From: QHCA01 sp003244095
GTDB taxonomy: Bacteria > Actinomycetota > Actinomycetes > Mycobacteriales > QHCA01
DNA length: 64,000 nucleotides
Assembly (NCBI GenBank): GCA_038329965.1
Contig: JBBQNN010000004.1
Span: 41,680 to 105,679, forward strand
Direction of reading: 5' to 3'
Shown: positions 8,643 to 17,506 of the stretch, piece after piece
Numbering within the stretch: the first letter of the stretch is position 1
Layout of the letters: every line of letters begins with the position of its first letter
The notes under the pieces: generated by a model
What the model was told of the DNA's origin: nothing
Database searches by the model: none
What the model saw: the letters and a program-made list of their open reading frames with translations, nothing else
Program-made: the position numbers and the translations under genes

Positions 8643-10407
8643 GCACGCCGTCGCGGCGCCACCCGCCGCACCGCGGGCGCTGGTCACCCTCGCCGCCCTC
8701 GCCGTGCTGCTCGCGGCCGCCGACGCCTACGTCGTCGTCCTCGCGCTGCCCGACATCATGGCCGGCGTCGGCCTCGACCTGACGGAATTGCAGCGAGCCG
8801 CCCCGATCGTCAGCGCCTTCCTGCTCGGCTACGTCGCCTGCCTGCCGCTGATCGGCCGGCTGTCCGACCTGTACGGCCGGACCCCGGTGCTGGTCGGCGC
8901 GCTGGCGGTGTTCGCCGTCGGCTCGCTGTTCACCGCGAGTGCCCACGGGCTGGGCGTCGTCGTCGCAGGGCGGGCACTGCAGGGGGTCGGCGGTGGCGGC
9001 CTGGTGCCGGTCACCCTCGCCCTGGTGGCCGACCGCTGGCCGGCCGAGCGCCGCGGGATCCCGTTGGGTGCGGTGGGCGCGGCCCAGGAGGCGGGCAGCG
9101 TGCTCGGGCCGCTGTACGGCGGCGCGGTGCTCGCCGTGACCAGTTGGCGGGCCATCTTCTGGGTCAACCTGGCCGGCGCGGTGCTGCTGGGCCTGCTCCT
9201 CCTGGGCGTCTCGGCGGCCGGGCAGCCGGCCGAGCAGCCGGCCGGATCGCCGGCTCGATCGGGCCACCGGCCGCGGCTGTCCGTTCGCCCGCTGCCGGGC
9301 CTGCTGGGTGCCTTGGCCCTCACCGCCCTGCTGCTGCTGGTGACCGCCCCCACCGCGCTGACCACGTCGGTGCGGCTCGGCGCGGCGTACGTGCCGCTGC
9401 GTGCCGGGGCCGGCTGGTCCTCGCCGCTGTTCCTGGCGACGGCCGGCCTGGTCGCCGGCTGGCTGGCAGCGGTCGCGCGCCCGGCAACCCTCCGCCGGCT
9501 GGTCGCGGCGGCCGACGTGCCCGGCGCCGTCCTGCTCGGGCTGGGCCTGGCGGGCCTGGTGCTCGCCTTCGCGGGCGCCGATCCGGCCCGCGGCGCCGTA
9601 TCGGATCAGGCGCCGGTCCTGCTGGCCGCGACGGCGGTCTGCCTCGCGGTGTTCGTCGTACGGCAGCGCCGCGCGGACCACCCGCTGGTGCCAGGTGCCG
9701 CCGTCCGCCCGGTCGCGGCATGGGGGTCACTGGCGGTCAACATGTTCGTCGGCGCGGCTCTGGTGGCGGCCCTCGTCGACATCCCGATCTTCGCCCGGGT
9801 GACCCGATACCCGGGCTCGCAGCTGGGCGCCGCCCTCGTCCTCGTCGAGTTGCTCGCGGCGCTCCCGGTCGGGGCCCTGCTCGGCGGGGTGCTCTGCCAC
9901 CGGCTGACGCCCCGCTGGATCGCCTCGGCCGGCATGGCCCTGTCGACTGCGGGGTTCGCGGTGATGACCTCGTGGCAGCCGGATGCTCTGAACGGGCCGC
10001 GCAGCACGGTGACGCTGGTGCTGACCGGACTGGGGTTCGGGCTGGCGATAGCCCCGGTCAACGCCGCGCTCCTCGCCGCGACCGAGGCCGGCGTGCACGG
10101 GGTCGCCTCGGCACTGGCCGTGGTGGCCCGGACGGTCGGGATGCTGGTCGGCCTGTCGGTGCTGACCGCCGTCGGACTGCGGATCTTCTACGCCGAGCAG
10201 CGCCGGATCGCCAGCCCGTTGACACTGTGCCCGACGACACCGGCGGACTGCCCGGCCTACCGAGCCGCGACGAAGGCCGCCGTCCTCGCCGAGCTGCACG
10301 CGACCTTCTGGGGCGCCGCGATCTGCGCCGCAGTCGCCGCGGCCCTGGCGGCCGTACTGCTACGGCCACCAGGGCGGAGTGGGCAGTCCGGCGCAGGTCA
10401 GGGATAG
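8623..10407 (+). CDS. MFS transporter, P55-like (DHA2)
   Basis: A 594-residue drug:H+ antiporter-2 family membrane protein with about 14 predicted helices. Visible are motif A (GRLSDLYGRTPVL) after helix 2, a long-chain GRALQGVGGGGLVPV segment and a motif-C-like Gly-rich helix (EAGSVLGPLYGG). GTG at 8623 lies inside the end of the lipoprotein gene, indicating translational coupling. In M. tuberculosis the LprG-P55 pair exports triacylglycerides and supports drug tolerance and surface lipoarabinomannan; the conserved pairing suggests the same role. Somewhat longer than P55 (about 518), with extra residues in the mid-protein loops and at the C terminus. purD converges 10 nt downstream. Confidence 0.88.
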   Translation: MRPARAEHAVAAPPAAPRALVTLAALAVLLAAADAYVVVLALPDIMAGVGLDLTELQRAAPIVSAFLLGYVACLPLIGRLSDLYGRTPVLVGALAVFAVGSLFTASAHGLGVVVAGRALQGVGGGGLVPVTLALVADRWPAERRGIPLGAVGAAQEAGSVLGPLYGGAVLAVTSWRAIFWVNLAGAVLLGLLLLGVSAAGQPAEQPAGSPARSGHRPRLSVRPLPGLLGALALTALLLLVTAPTALTTSVRLGAAYVPLRAGAGWSSPLFLATAGLVAGWLAAVARPATLRRLVAAADVPGAVLLGLGLAGLVLAFAGADPARGAVSDQAPVLLAATAVCLAVFVVRQRRADHPLVPGAAVRPVAAWGSLAVNMFVGAALVAALVDIPIFARVTRYPGSQLGAALVLVELLAALPVGALLGGVLCHRLTPRWIASAGMALSTAGFAVMTSWQPDALNGPRSTVTLVLTGLGFGLAIAPVNAALLAATEAGVHGVASALAVVARTVGMLVGLSVLTAVGLRIFYAEQRRIASPLTLCPTTPADCPAYRAATKAAVLAELHATFWGAAICAAVAAALAAVLLRPPGRSGQSGAGQG

Positions 10408-10417
10408 GTACGAGCCG

Positions 10418-11650
10418 CTATCCGTCGCCGACGGCGTGCAGGGCGATGTCGGTGCGGTGATGCGAGCCGGGCAGACCGATCCCGGCGACCCGACGGTAGG
10501 CTGCCGCACGGGCGGTGGCCAGGTCGGGGCCGGTCCCGACGACCGACAGCACCCGGCCGCCGCTGCTCACCAGGGCGCCGTCGTCGCGCCGCCGGGTGCC
10601 GCCGTGCAGCACGCCGTCGATGTCGGCGCCGGTGATCTCGTCACCGGTCCGCGGCGCTTCGGGATAGCCCTTGGCGGCGATCACCACGGTCACCGCAGCA
10701 CCGTCGCGCCACCTCAGCGAGCTGATCGTGGCCAGCTCGCCACGAGCGGCGGCCAGCAGCACGCCGGCCAGCGGAGTCTCCAGCAGGGGCAGCACCACCT
10801 GCGTCTCCGGATCGCCGAACCGGGCGTTGAACTCCACCACCCGCATGCCCCGGCTGGTCAGTGCCAGCCCGACATAGAGCAGGCCGGCGAACGGCGTGCC
10901 GCGGCCGGTCAGCTCGCGCAGGGTGGGCGCCACGACATCGCGCACCACCTCGTCGACCAGCCCGGCCGGTGCCCACGGGAGCGGGGCATAAGCGCCCATG
11001 CCGCCGGTATTCGGGCCGGTGTCACCGTCGCCGACCCGCTTGAAGTCCTGGGCGGGCAGCAGCGGCAGGACCGCCGTGCCGTCGGTGACGCAGAACAGCG
11101 ACACCTCCGGCCCGTCGAGGTACTCCTCGATCACCACCCGGCCGCGGCGCCGGGCGTGGGCCGTGGCGGCGGCCCGGTCGTCGGTCACCACCACGCCCTT
11201 GCCGGCGGCCAGCCCGTCGTCCTTCACCACGTACGGCGGCCCGAGCCGGTCCAGCGCCTCGGCGACCTCCTCGGCCGTCTCGCAGGTCGACGACCGAGCC
11301 GTGGGCACCCCGGCCGCGGCCATCACCTGCTTGGCGAAGTCCTTGGAGCCCTCGATCCGGGCCGCCGCCGCCGAGGGGCCGAAGCAGGCGATGCCGCGCT
11401 CACGGACCCGGTCGGCAGCACCCGCGACCAGTGGCCCCTCAGGGCCGATGACGACCAGCTCGGCGCCCACCTCGGTGGCGCAGGCGGCGATCGCCGCCGG
11501 GTCACCCACGTCGAGCGGGCGGGTCTCGGCCAGGCCGGCGATGCCGGCGTTGCCGGGCGCGCAGACCAGGGCGGTGACCAGCGGATCGTCAGCCAGCGAG
11601 CGGCACAGGGTGTGTTCCCGGGCACCTGAGCCGACCACGAGCACGCGCAC
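10418..11650 (-). CDS. purD: Phosphoribosylamine-glycine ligase
   Basis: GAR synthetase, second step of de novo purine synthesis: joins phosphoribosylamine and glycine with ATP. 410 residues, near the usual 420. Seen: N-terminal VLVVGSGAREHTL, the ATP-grasp domain with KDDGLAAGKGVVV, EEYLDGPEVSLF, the GPNTGGMGAYAP segment and FNARFGDPETQ for metal/substrate binding. Starts GTG at 11650, with alternative GTGs a few codons in. Convergent with the MFS gene, and divergent from the kinase remnant at 11722. Other pur genes are not adjacent except purA about 3.6 kb away. Confidence 0.97.
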   Translation of the reverse strand: MRVLVVGSGAREHTLCRSLADDPLVTALVCAPGNAGIAGLAETRPLDVGDPAAIAACATEVGAELVVIGPEGPLVAGAADRVRERGIACFGPSAAAARIEGSKDFAKQVMAAAGVPTARSSTCETAEEVAEALDRLGPPYVVKDDGLAAGKGVVVTDDRAAATAHARRRGRVVIEEYLDGPEVSLFCVTDGTAVLPLLPAQDFKRVGDGDTGPNTGGMGAYAPLPWAPAGLVDEVVRDVVAPTLRELTGRGTPFAGLLYVGLALTSRGMRVVEFNARFGDPETQVVLPLLETPLAGVLLAAARGELATISSLRWRDGAAVTVVIAAKGYPEAPRTGDEITGADIDGVLHGGTRRRDDGALVSSGGRVLSVVGTGPDLATARAAAYRRVAGIGLPGSHHRTDIALHAVGDG

Positions 11651-11721
11651 TCGGCGAGGATATCGACACGGCCTACCGCCATCGTGCCTGCCCTGGGAAG
11701 CCCCCTGCCCAGGGACTGCGC

Positions 11722-12013
11722 GTGGTGAGCGGTCGCTACCGCCTGCCCGCGCGGATCGGCCAGGGCGGCATGGGCGTCGGGTGGCAGGCCCACGACGACC
11801 TGCTCGGCCGTACGGTCGCGGTCAAGGAGTGCCCAGTTGTGGATCGTGCTGCAGTTCGTGCCGGCCGACAGCCTCGCCGACGTGATCCGCGACCGCGGAT
11901 TCCGGGCCGATTCGACCCGCTACGAGATCACGATGTCCACCCCGGCGGCCCGGTGGGCGGACGCGTTGGGCTACTTCACCATTGCCACGTCCACCTTCAG
12001 ACTGGACCCGTGA
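11722..12013 (+). pseudogene. Remnant of a receptor Ser/Thr kinase with internal deletions
   Basis: Three pieces of a kinase like the one at 13545 are joined in 292 nt. Piece 1 (frame of 11722) is the N lobe: GRYRLPARIGQGGMG up to the lysine motif TVAVKE. After about 11833 the frame shifts and the hinge follows: QLWIVLQFVPADSLADVI. Piece 3 is in the same frame as piece 2 but jumps to the last 37 or so residues of the outer domain (YEITMSTPAARWADALGYF to the stop TGA at 12011-12013), matching the end of the 13545 protein (YAIYLSAPESMWSDSLHYF). The catalytic loop, DFG, activation loop, linker and membrane helix are gone. Two deletions from an ancestral tandem copy explain this. Confidence 0.88.
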
Positions 12014-12041
12014 GCGGCTGAGCGACTCCCACCACACAGGT

Positions 12042-13457
12042 ATGGTGCCCGGCATGGGCCAGCCCCCGGCGGAGGAATCGCGCGAGGAAGCACGCGTTAT
12101 CGGGGGACGCTACCGGCTGCTGCACCAGTTGGGTCAGGGCGCGATGGGCCCGACGTGGCGGGCCGACGACGACCTGCTCGAATGCGCCGTGGCCATCAAG
12201 CAGGTGGTGCTGCCCCGCCGGTCCCGAGACCGGGCCGAGCTGCACGAGCGCATCCTGCGGGAGTCCCGGGCCGCGGCCCGGCTCGTCCATCGCCACACCG
12301 TCACCGTGCTCGATGTGATCGAGGACGGCGGCCAGCCGTGGATCGTGACCGAGCTGCTCGCCGCCGAGAGCCTCGCGGGGCTGGTCGGACGCGCCGGTCC
12401 CCTGCCGTCGCCCCGGGTCGCCGAGATCGGTCTCGCCCTGCTCGGCGCCCTCGATGCCGCGCACGCGTTGGGCATCGTGCACCGCGACGTCCGGCCGGGC
12501 AACGTGCTGCTGGGCACCACCCGGATCGTGCTGGGCGACTTCGGCACCGCGACCCTCGACGGCGACCCGGCCTACACCGCACCGGAGCGAGAGCAGGGGC
12601 ACCCACCTGGGCCGGCCGGCGACCTGTGGTCCCTCGGGGCCACGTTGCACTTCGCGGTGCAGGGCCGGCCGCCAGGGGACGGTACGCCCGCCGCGCGCGC
12701 CGACGGACCCCTCGAAGCGCTGCTCGACGGCCTCCTGCAGTGCGACCCCGAGCGCCGACTCGACGCGGCCGGTGCCCGCAGGCTGCTCAGCGACTCCCCC
12801 GAACAGCCGGCGGTCGAGGAGCCCGTAACGCAGGAGCGGATCGTCGAGGAGCCGGTCCAACAGCCTGCCCAGGCCGCTCCACCCCCGCCGCAAGTCCCGC
12901 CGGCGGCTCCGGTCGCGTCATCCCGCCGCCGGCTACGCGCGCGGGTCCTGGGGGCCGGCCGCCCGGCGGCGGCCCCCGCGGCGACGGCCCCCGCCACGGC
13001 CGGTCCCCCGACCGCACCGCCGGCCGGGGGTCCGGCGTTGACGCAGTTCACCAGCGAGGCCGGCTGGCGCGTGGCGATTCCTGCGGGCTGGCGCAGCGAC
13101 GGCCTGGGCGCCGGCAACTACACCTTCCTCGACCCGTCGGGGGCTGTGGCCATCACGATCCGCAGCGCACCCGCTACCGACGACGACCCGCTGGCCGAGT
13201 TGAAGGCGAGATACGAGTCGGCGCAGGACCAGGGTTCGCAGGCCCACTACCTCGGTACGGTCCCCTATCGCGGCTTCCCCGCCGCCGACTACGACCACAC
13301 CGATCTCCGGGCCGGCGGCCCGCCCCAACGCGGCCGGGCGCGCAACTTCATCGTGGGCGTCCGGAGGTACGAGATCTCGGTGACCGCACCCGCCGACCGG
13401 TGGGGCGAGGGCGGGCCGTGCTTCGCCGGAGCCACCGACACCTTTGTCCCTGTCTGA
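12042..13457 (+). CDS. Atypical soluble Ser/Thr kinase-like protein
   Basis: A 471-residue Hanks-type kinase homologue immediately after the kinase remnant. Glycine loop GQGAMG and VAIK lysine (about K53) are present. The catalytic loop reads HRDVRPGN, with Arg for the usual Lys at about residue 151; DFG is kept (about D166). The activation loop is very short: DFGTATLDGD runs straight into PAYTAPE, missing the SLTSTGM segment carried by its paralogues. A Pro/Glu-rich linker leads to a PsbP-like C-terminal domain resembling the outer domain of the kinase at 13545, but no membrane helix separates them, so the whole protein looks cytoplasmic. ATG at 12042 or 12054. Could be a weak kinase or a pseudokinase scaffold. 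Confidence 0.85.
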   Translation: MVPGMGQPPAEESREEARVIGGRYRLLHQLGQGAMGPTWRADDDLLECAVAIKQVVLPRRSRDRAELHERILRESRAAARLVHRHTVTVLDVIEDGGQPWIVTELLAAESLAGLVGRAGPLPSPRVAEIGLALLGALDAAHALGIVHRDVRPGNVLLGTTRIVLGDFGTATLDGDPAYTAPEREQGHPPGPAGDLWSLGATLHFAVQGRPPGDGTPAARADGPLEALLDGLLQCDPERRLDAAGARRLLSDSPEQPAVEEPVTQERIVEEPVQQPAQAAPPPPQVPPAAPVASSRRRLRARVLGAGRPAAAPAATAPATAGPPTAPPAGGPALTQFTSEAGWRVAIPAGWRSDGLGAGNYTFLDPSGAVAITIRSAPATDDDPLAELKARYESAQDQGSQAHYLGTVPYRGFPAADYDHTDLRAGGPPQRGRARNFIVGVRRYEISVTAPADRWGEGGPCFAGATDTFVPV

Positions 13458-13544
13458 CAGCTATGGTGCCGTGCCCCCGGCGCCTTCGATGGTCAGCCCC
13501 CATCGTTAGCGTGATCCGCGCCCGGCCGGGGTAGGGAACCCGGC

Positions 13545-15245
13545 ATGGGTGGCTCCTCCGGCATAGACGCACGTGTCATCGGCGACCGCTACAGCTTGAT
13601 CGAGCGTGTCGGCCGGGGCGGCATGGGGACCGTGTGGAGCGCGCACGACTCCGTCCTCAGCCGTACGGTCGCCGTCAAGGAGGTGGACCTCCCTCTGGTG
13701 CACGAGGACGAGCGGGCGGCGCTGCGCGAGCGAACCATGCGCGAGGCCCGTACGGCAGCGCAGTTGAGCCACCCGAACGCCGTCACCGTCTACGACGTCG
13801 TGGAGGAGGACGGCAAGCCCTGGATCATCATGCAACTGGTGGCGGCGGACAGCCTCGCCGACGTCATCCGGGACACCGGCCCGCTGCCGCCTGGCCGGGT
13901 CGCCGAGATCGGGCTGGCCGTCCTCGATGCCCTCCAGGCCGCGCACGCCGCCGGGATCCTGCACCGCGACGTCAAGCCGGGCAACGTGCTGATCGGCCAC
14001 GACGGCCGGGTGGTGCTGACCGACTTCGGCATCGCCACACTGGAAGGCGACTCGTCCCTGACCAGCACCGGGATGCTGCTCGGCGCGCCGGCCTACATCG
14101 CACCGGAGCGGGCCCGAGGGCTGCGGCCGGGGCCGGCCTCCGACCTGTGGTCGCTCGGCGCCACCCTCTACACCGCCGTCGAGGGGCGCCCGCCGTACGA
14201 GCGCGACACCCCGCTGGCGACGGTGACCGCGTCGATGACGGAGGGCCCGCCACCCGTCGTCCTTGCCGGGCCACTGGCCGACATTCTGCGCGGACTGCTC
14301 GAACCCGATCCCGATTACCGGCTGGCCGCCGCCCGGGCGCGCGACCTCCTCCAGCAGGTCGCGTCCGAGCGGCCGGTGGTCGAGGAGCCGCCGGGGCCGC
14401 CGGATCCGCCGACCGAGGAGATCCCCGTGCCGGGGGCGGTCGAGGCCGCGAACCGTACCCAGGTCATTCCCCGGCCTGACCCGCCGAGCGCGCCACCCCC
14501 GGTCCACCAGTGGGAGCCGGCCGGGCGGCCGGCGCCCGTCCCACCCGTGCGACCGGCCCGCCGGCGGCCCGACGCCCGGCGGCTCCTGCTGGCCTTCCTG
14601 CTCGTCGTCGCGGTGGCGGCGGCGGTCGCCCTGGTCCTGCTGCTGCGCGCAGTCGACCGGCAGAACCAGCAGGTGAACCCACCCAAGGCAACCACGAAGG
14701 CGGCCGTGCCGGGCTCGTCAGCGGCCAAGCCGACCCCCTCGGCCGGCAGCAGCAGCGGTGCCAGCAGCAGCAGCGGCGGCGGGTCGTCGGCGGCCGGCGT
14801 GCCGGTCGGCTTCAAGCGCTACACCGACCCCTCCGGCTTCAGCGTCGCCGTACCACAGAACTGGCAGCAGACCGCGCCCACCGGCTCGGCCAACGACGGG
14901 CAACTGAACTTCGTCGACCCGACGAACTCCGCCCGCTTTCTGCGGTTCGGCTACACCACCCATCCCAAGGACGACGCGGCCGCCGACTGGAGGCAGCAGG
15001 AGAAGAAGCTGCAGAAGAGGGAGCCGAGCTACCGGCGGATCTCCATCACGCCGGTCAACTACCGCGGCTGGCCGACGGCGGCCGACTGGGAATTCCGGCT
15101 CGGCAGCACCCATGTTCGCAACCGCGGCTTCAAGGTCGACGACTCACACGGCTACGCGATCTACCTGTCGGCCCCGGAATCGATGTGGAGCGACAGCCTG
15201 CACTACTTCGACGTCGCCGCCAGCACCTTCCAGCCCGCGCACTAG
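13545..15245 (+). CDS. Receptor Ser/Thr protein kinase with PsbP-like outer domain
   Basis: A 566-residue canonical membrane kinase. In order: GRGGMG loop (about 22-30), VAVK lysine K45, HRDVKPGN with catalytic Asp near 142, DFG near 160, activation loop SLTSTGM with probable autophosphorylation sites, AYIAPERA, a Pro-rich linker, one helix (about 347-367), a Ser/Gly-rich tether and a roughly 145-residue outer domain beginning GFKRYTDPSGFSVAVP. That domain resembles PsbP/LpqN-like folds and may sense a small ligand or lipid; this is inference. 87 nt separate it from the preceding kinase gene, suggesting one transcription unit. It converges on purA with an 8-nt gap. Confidence 0.93.
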   Translation: MGGSSGIDARVIGDRYSLIERVGRGGMGTVWSAHDSVLSRTVAVKEVDLPLVHEDERAALRERTMREARTAAQLSHPNAVTVYDVVEEDGKPWIIMQLVAADSLADVIRDTGPLPPGRVAEIGLAVLDALQAAHAAGILHRDVKPGNVLIGHDGRVVLTDFGIATLEGDSSLTSTGMLLGAPAYIAPERARGLRPGPASDLWSLGATLYTAVEGRPPYERDTPLATVTASMTEGPPPVVLAGPLADILRGLLEPDPDYRLAAARARDLLQQVASERPVVEEPPGPPDPPTEEIPVPGAVEAANRTQVIPRPDPPSAPPPVHQWEPAGRPAPVPPVRPARRRPDARRLLLAFLLVVAVAAAVALVLLLRAVDRQNQQVNPPKATTKAAVPGSSAAKPTPSAGSSSGASSSSGGGSSAAGVPVGFKRYTDPSGFSVAVPQNWQQTAPTGSANDGQLNFVDPTNSARFLRFGYTTHPKDDAAADWRQQEKKLQKREPSYRRISITPVNYRGWPTAADWEFRLGSTHVRNRGFKVDDSHGYAIYLSAPESMWSDSLHYFDVAASTFQPAH

Positions 15246-15253
15246 GCGAGCCG

Positions 15254-16540
15254 TCAGACGAGCGGGTGCAGGACGACGTTCTCGTCGCGGCCGGGGCCGA
15301 CACCGATGACCGAGATCCGGGTGCCCGACATCTCCTCAAGCGTGCGTACGTAGGCCTGCGCGGTAGCCGGCAGGTCGGCGAACTCCCGGCACTTGGAGAT
15401 GTCCTCCCACCAGCCGTCGAGGTGTTCGTAGACCGGCTTGGCATGGTGGAACCCGGTCTGCGTCATCGGCATCTCCGCGACCCGCTCGCCGTCGACGTCG
15501 TAGGCCACGCAGACCGGCACCTTGTCCAGGCCCGAGAGCACGTCGAGCTTGGTGAGGAACAGGTCGGTAAGGCCGTTGACCCGGGTGGCGTAGCGGGCGA
15601 TGACGGCGTCGAACCACCCGGTCCGCCGGTCGCGGCCGGTGGTCACCCCCACCTCGCCGCCGACCTTGCGCAGGTGCTCGCCGTACTCGTCGTGCAACTC
15701 GGAGGGGAACGGGCCCTGGCCGACCCGCGTGGTGTAGGCCTTGAGGATGCCGATCACCCGGGTGATCCGGGTCGGGCCGATGCCGGAGCCCACCGCCGCG
15801 CCACCCGCGGTCGGCGACGACGACGTGACGAACGGGTAGGTGCCGTGGTCGACGTCGAGCAGCGTGCCCTGCGAGCCTTCGAGCAGGACCAGGTCGCCGC
15901 GGTCCAGCGCCCGGCCCAGCTCCAGGCGGGTGTCGGCGATGTGGGAGCGCAGCTGCTCGGCATAGCCGAGGTACTCCTCCAGCACCGCCTCGACCTCGAT
16001 GGCCTTGCGGTTGTAGACCTTGACGAGGACCTGGTTCTTCTCCCTCAGCACCGCTTCGAGCTTGGCCCGCAGGATGCCGGGATCGAGCAGGTCCTGAGTA
16101 CGGATGCCGACCCGCGCCACCTTGTCGCCGTAGGCCGGCCCGATGCCGCGGCCCGTCGTACCGATCTGCGACTTGCCGAGGAACCGCTCCGTGACCCGGT
16201 CGAGCGCCCGGTGGTGCGGCATGATCAGGTGCGCGTCGGCCGACAGCAGCAACCCCGAAGTGTCGACGCCGCGCCCGCGCAGCATCGCCATCTCATCCAG
16301 GAGGACCCCCGGGTCCACCACGACGCCGTTGCCGATCACCGGCACCACGCCAGGGGTGAGGATGCCGGAAGGGATCAGGTGCAGGGCGTAGGACTCGCCC
16401 TCGGGCGTGACCACCGTGTGCCCGGCGTTGTTGCCGCCCTGGTAGCGCACGACGTACTGCACCTGGCTGCCGAGGATGTCGGTGGCCTTGCCCTTGCCCT
16501 CGTCACCCCACTGGGCTCCGACGAGCACAACTGCGGGCAC
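15254..16540 (-). CDS. purA: Adenylosuccinate synthetase
   Basis: Converts IMP and aspartate to adenylosuccinate with GTP, the first committed step to AMP. 428 residues, the normal bacterial length. Seen: N-terminal GAQWGDEGKGK (P-loop), GGNNAGHTV, the IMP site near GTTGRGIGPAYGDK, and the GTP-binding C-terminal part around TKLDVLSG. GTG start at 16540, 17 nt from the divergent lipid-kinase-like gene. Position between kinase genes and DUF3151/fba matches the Rv0357c-Rv0363c order in mycobacteria. Confidence 0.98.
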   Translation of the reverse strand: MPAVVLVGAQWGDEGKGKATDILGSQVQYVVRYQGGNNAGHTVVTPEGESYALHLIPSGILTPGVVPVIGNGVVVDPGVLLDEMAMLRGRGVDTSGLLLSADAHLIMPHHRALDRVTERFLGKSQIGTTGRGIGPAYGDKVARVGIRTQDLLDPGILRAKLEAVLREKNQVLVKVYNRKAIEVEAVLEEYLGYAEQLRSHIADTRLELGRALDRGDLVLLEGSQGTLLDVDHGTYPFVTSSSPTAGGAAVGSGIGPTRITRVIGILKAYTTRVGQGPFPSELHDEYGEHLRKVGGEVGVTTGRDRRTGWFDAVIARYATRVNGLTDLFLTKLDVLSGLDKVPVCVAYDVDGERVAEMPMTQTGFHHAKPVYEHLDGWWEDISKCREFADLPATAQAYVRTLEEMSGTRISVIGVGPGRDENVVLHPLV

Positions 16541-16557
16541 GATGACAGGCTACGCGG

Positions 16558-17424
16558 GTGGACACGCTCCTCCTGACCTCGCCCGGTGCCGGATCGGCTT
16601 CCGGGTCGGAGTTGGACGCCGCGCGGGGGGTGCTTGCCGAGGACGGCGCGGTCGAGACGGCTGAGACGTCTTCGCGGGAGTCCCTCGACGCCGCGTTGGA
16701 CCGGGTGGCCGACCGGCGGCTGGTGCTGGCCGGCGGCGACGGCAGCCTGCACGAGCTCGTCAAGCGGCTGTGGCGCCGGGGGTCGCTGGCAGACGTGCCG
16801 GTTGGCCTGCTGCCGATGGGCACCGGCAACGACTTCGCGCGCTATCTCGACCTGCCGCTGGACGCGGAGGGGGCGGCGCGTGTCGTACTGACGGGGCGGC
16901 CCCGCTGGCTGGACCTGATCCGCAGCGACGGCGGCGGCGGAGTGGTGGTCAACGCGGTGCATCTGGGCCAGGGCGCGGAGGCGGCCGAGCGGGCCGGCGC
17001 ACTCAAGGGCCGGCTGGGCCGGCTGGCCTATCCGGTGGGGGCGGTGGCCTCGCTCTTCGGCCCGCACGGCTGGCACCTGCACGTCAACGTCGACGACGAG
17101 GTGATCGCCGACGGCAGCCACAAGCTGCTCATGGTGGCGATCGGCAACGGGTCGAGCATCGGCGGCGGCGCCCCGGTGTTCCCGGACGCCGACGCCGGGG
17201 ACGGCGCCCTCGACGTGCTCGTCCTGGGGCCGGTCGGGTCGGGTGGGCCCGGCACCGGCGGCCAGGCGTTCCGCCTGGTCCGGCGGGCCCGCGGCCGGGC
17301 GGTCACCATCACGCCGAGCAAGGGCGTCGAGGTCGAGGTCAACGCCGACGGCGAGCTGGGCAAGTTGAAGGCCCGGCGGTCGTGGTGGGTCGAGCCGTCG
17401 GCCTGGTCGGTCATCTGCCCCTGA
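16558..17424 (+). CDS. Diacylglycerol/lipid kinase family protein
   Basis: A 288-residue DAGK-catalytic-domain protein of the YegS/DgkB/LCB5 type, which phosphorylates lipid hydroxyls such as diacylglycerol or sphingoid-like substrates using ATP. Signature GGDGSLHELV (about residue 60) and LPMGTGNDFAR (about 90) form the nucleotide-binding and catalytic loops. The C-terminal beta domain ends with the usual NADGE segment. GTG at 16558 is used because it lies just upstream of the conserved N terminus; the promoter must lie in the 17-nt gap or inside purA. Lipid substrate not determinable. Confidence 0.85.
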   Translation: MDTLLLTSPGAGSASGSELDAARGVLAEDGAVETAETSSRESLDAALDRVADRRLVLAGGDGSLHELVKRLWRRGSLADVPVGLLPMGTGNDFARYLDLPLDAEGAARVVLTGRPRWLDLIRSDGGGGVVVNAVHLGQGAEAAERAGALKGRLGRLAYPVGAVASLFGPHGWHLHVNVDDEVIADGSHKLLMVAIGNGSSIGGGAPVFPDADAGDGALDVLVLGPVGSGGPGTGGQAFRLVRRARGRAVTITPSKGVEVEVNADGELGKLKARRSWWVEPSAWSVICP

Positions 17425-17506
17425 CCCCGGTCGCGCAGGACGACCCGCCCCCGCTCGCCACGTCCCTCTCCGCTCGGTCTGGACCGGCGTGGCCGGGAAC
17501 CTCACA

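Noticed and set aside
14510..16576. A long plus-strand open frame running over the kinase 3' end and purA
   Set aside because: It is antisense to purA, which has all family motifs. High GC content keeps such frames open, and the translation is low-complexity Arg/Gly/Asp/Ala.
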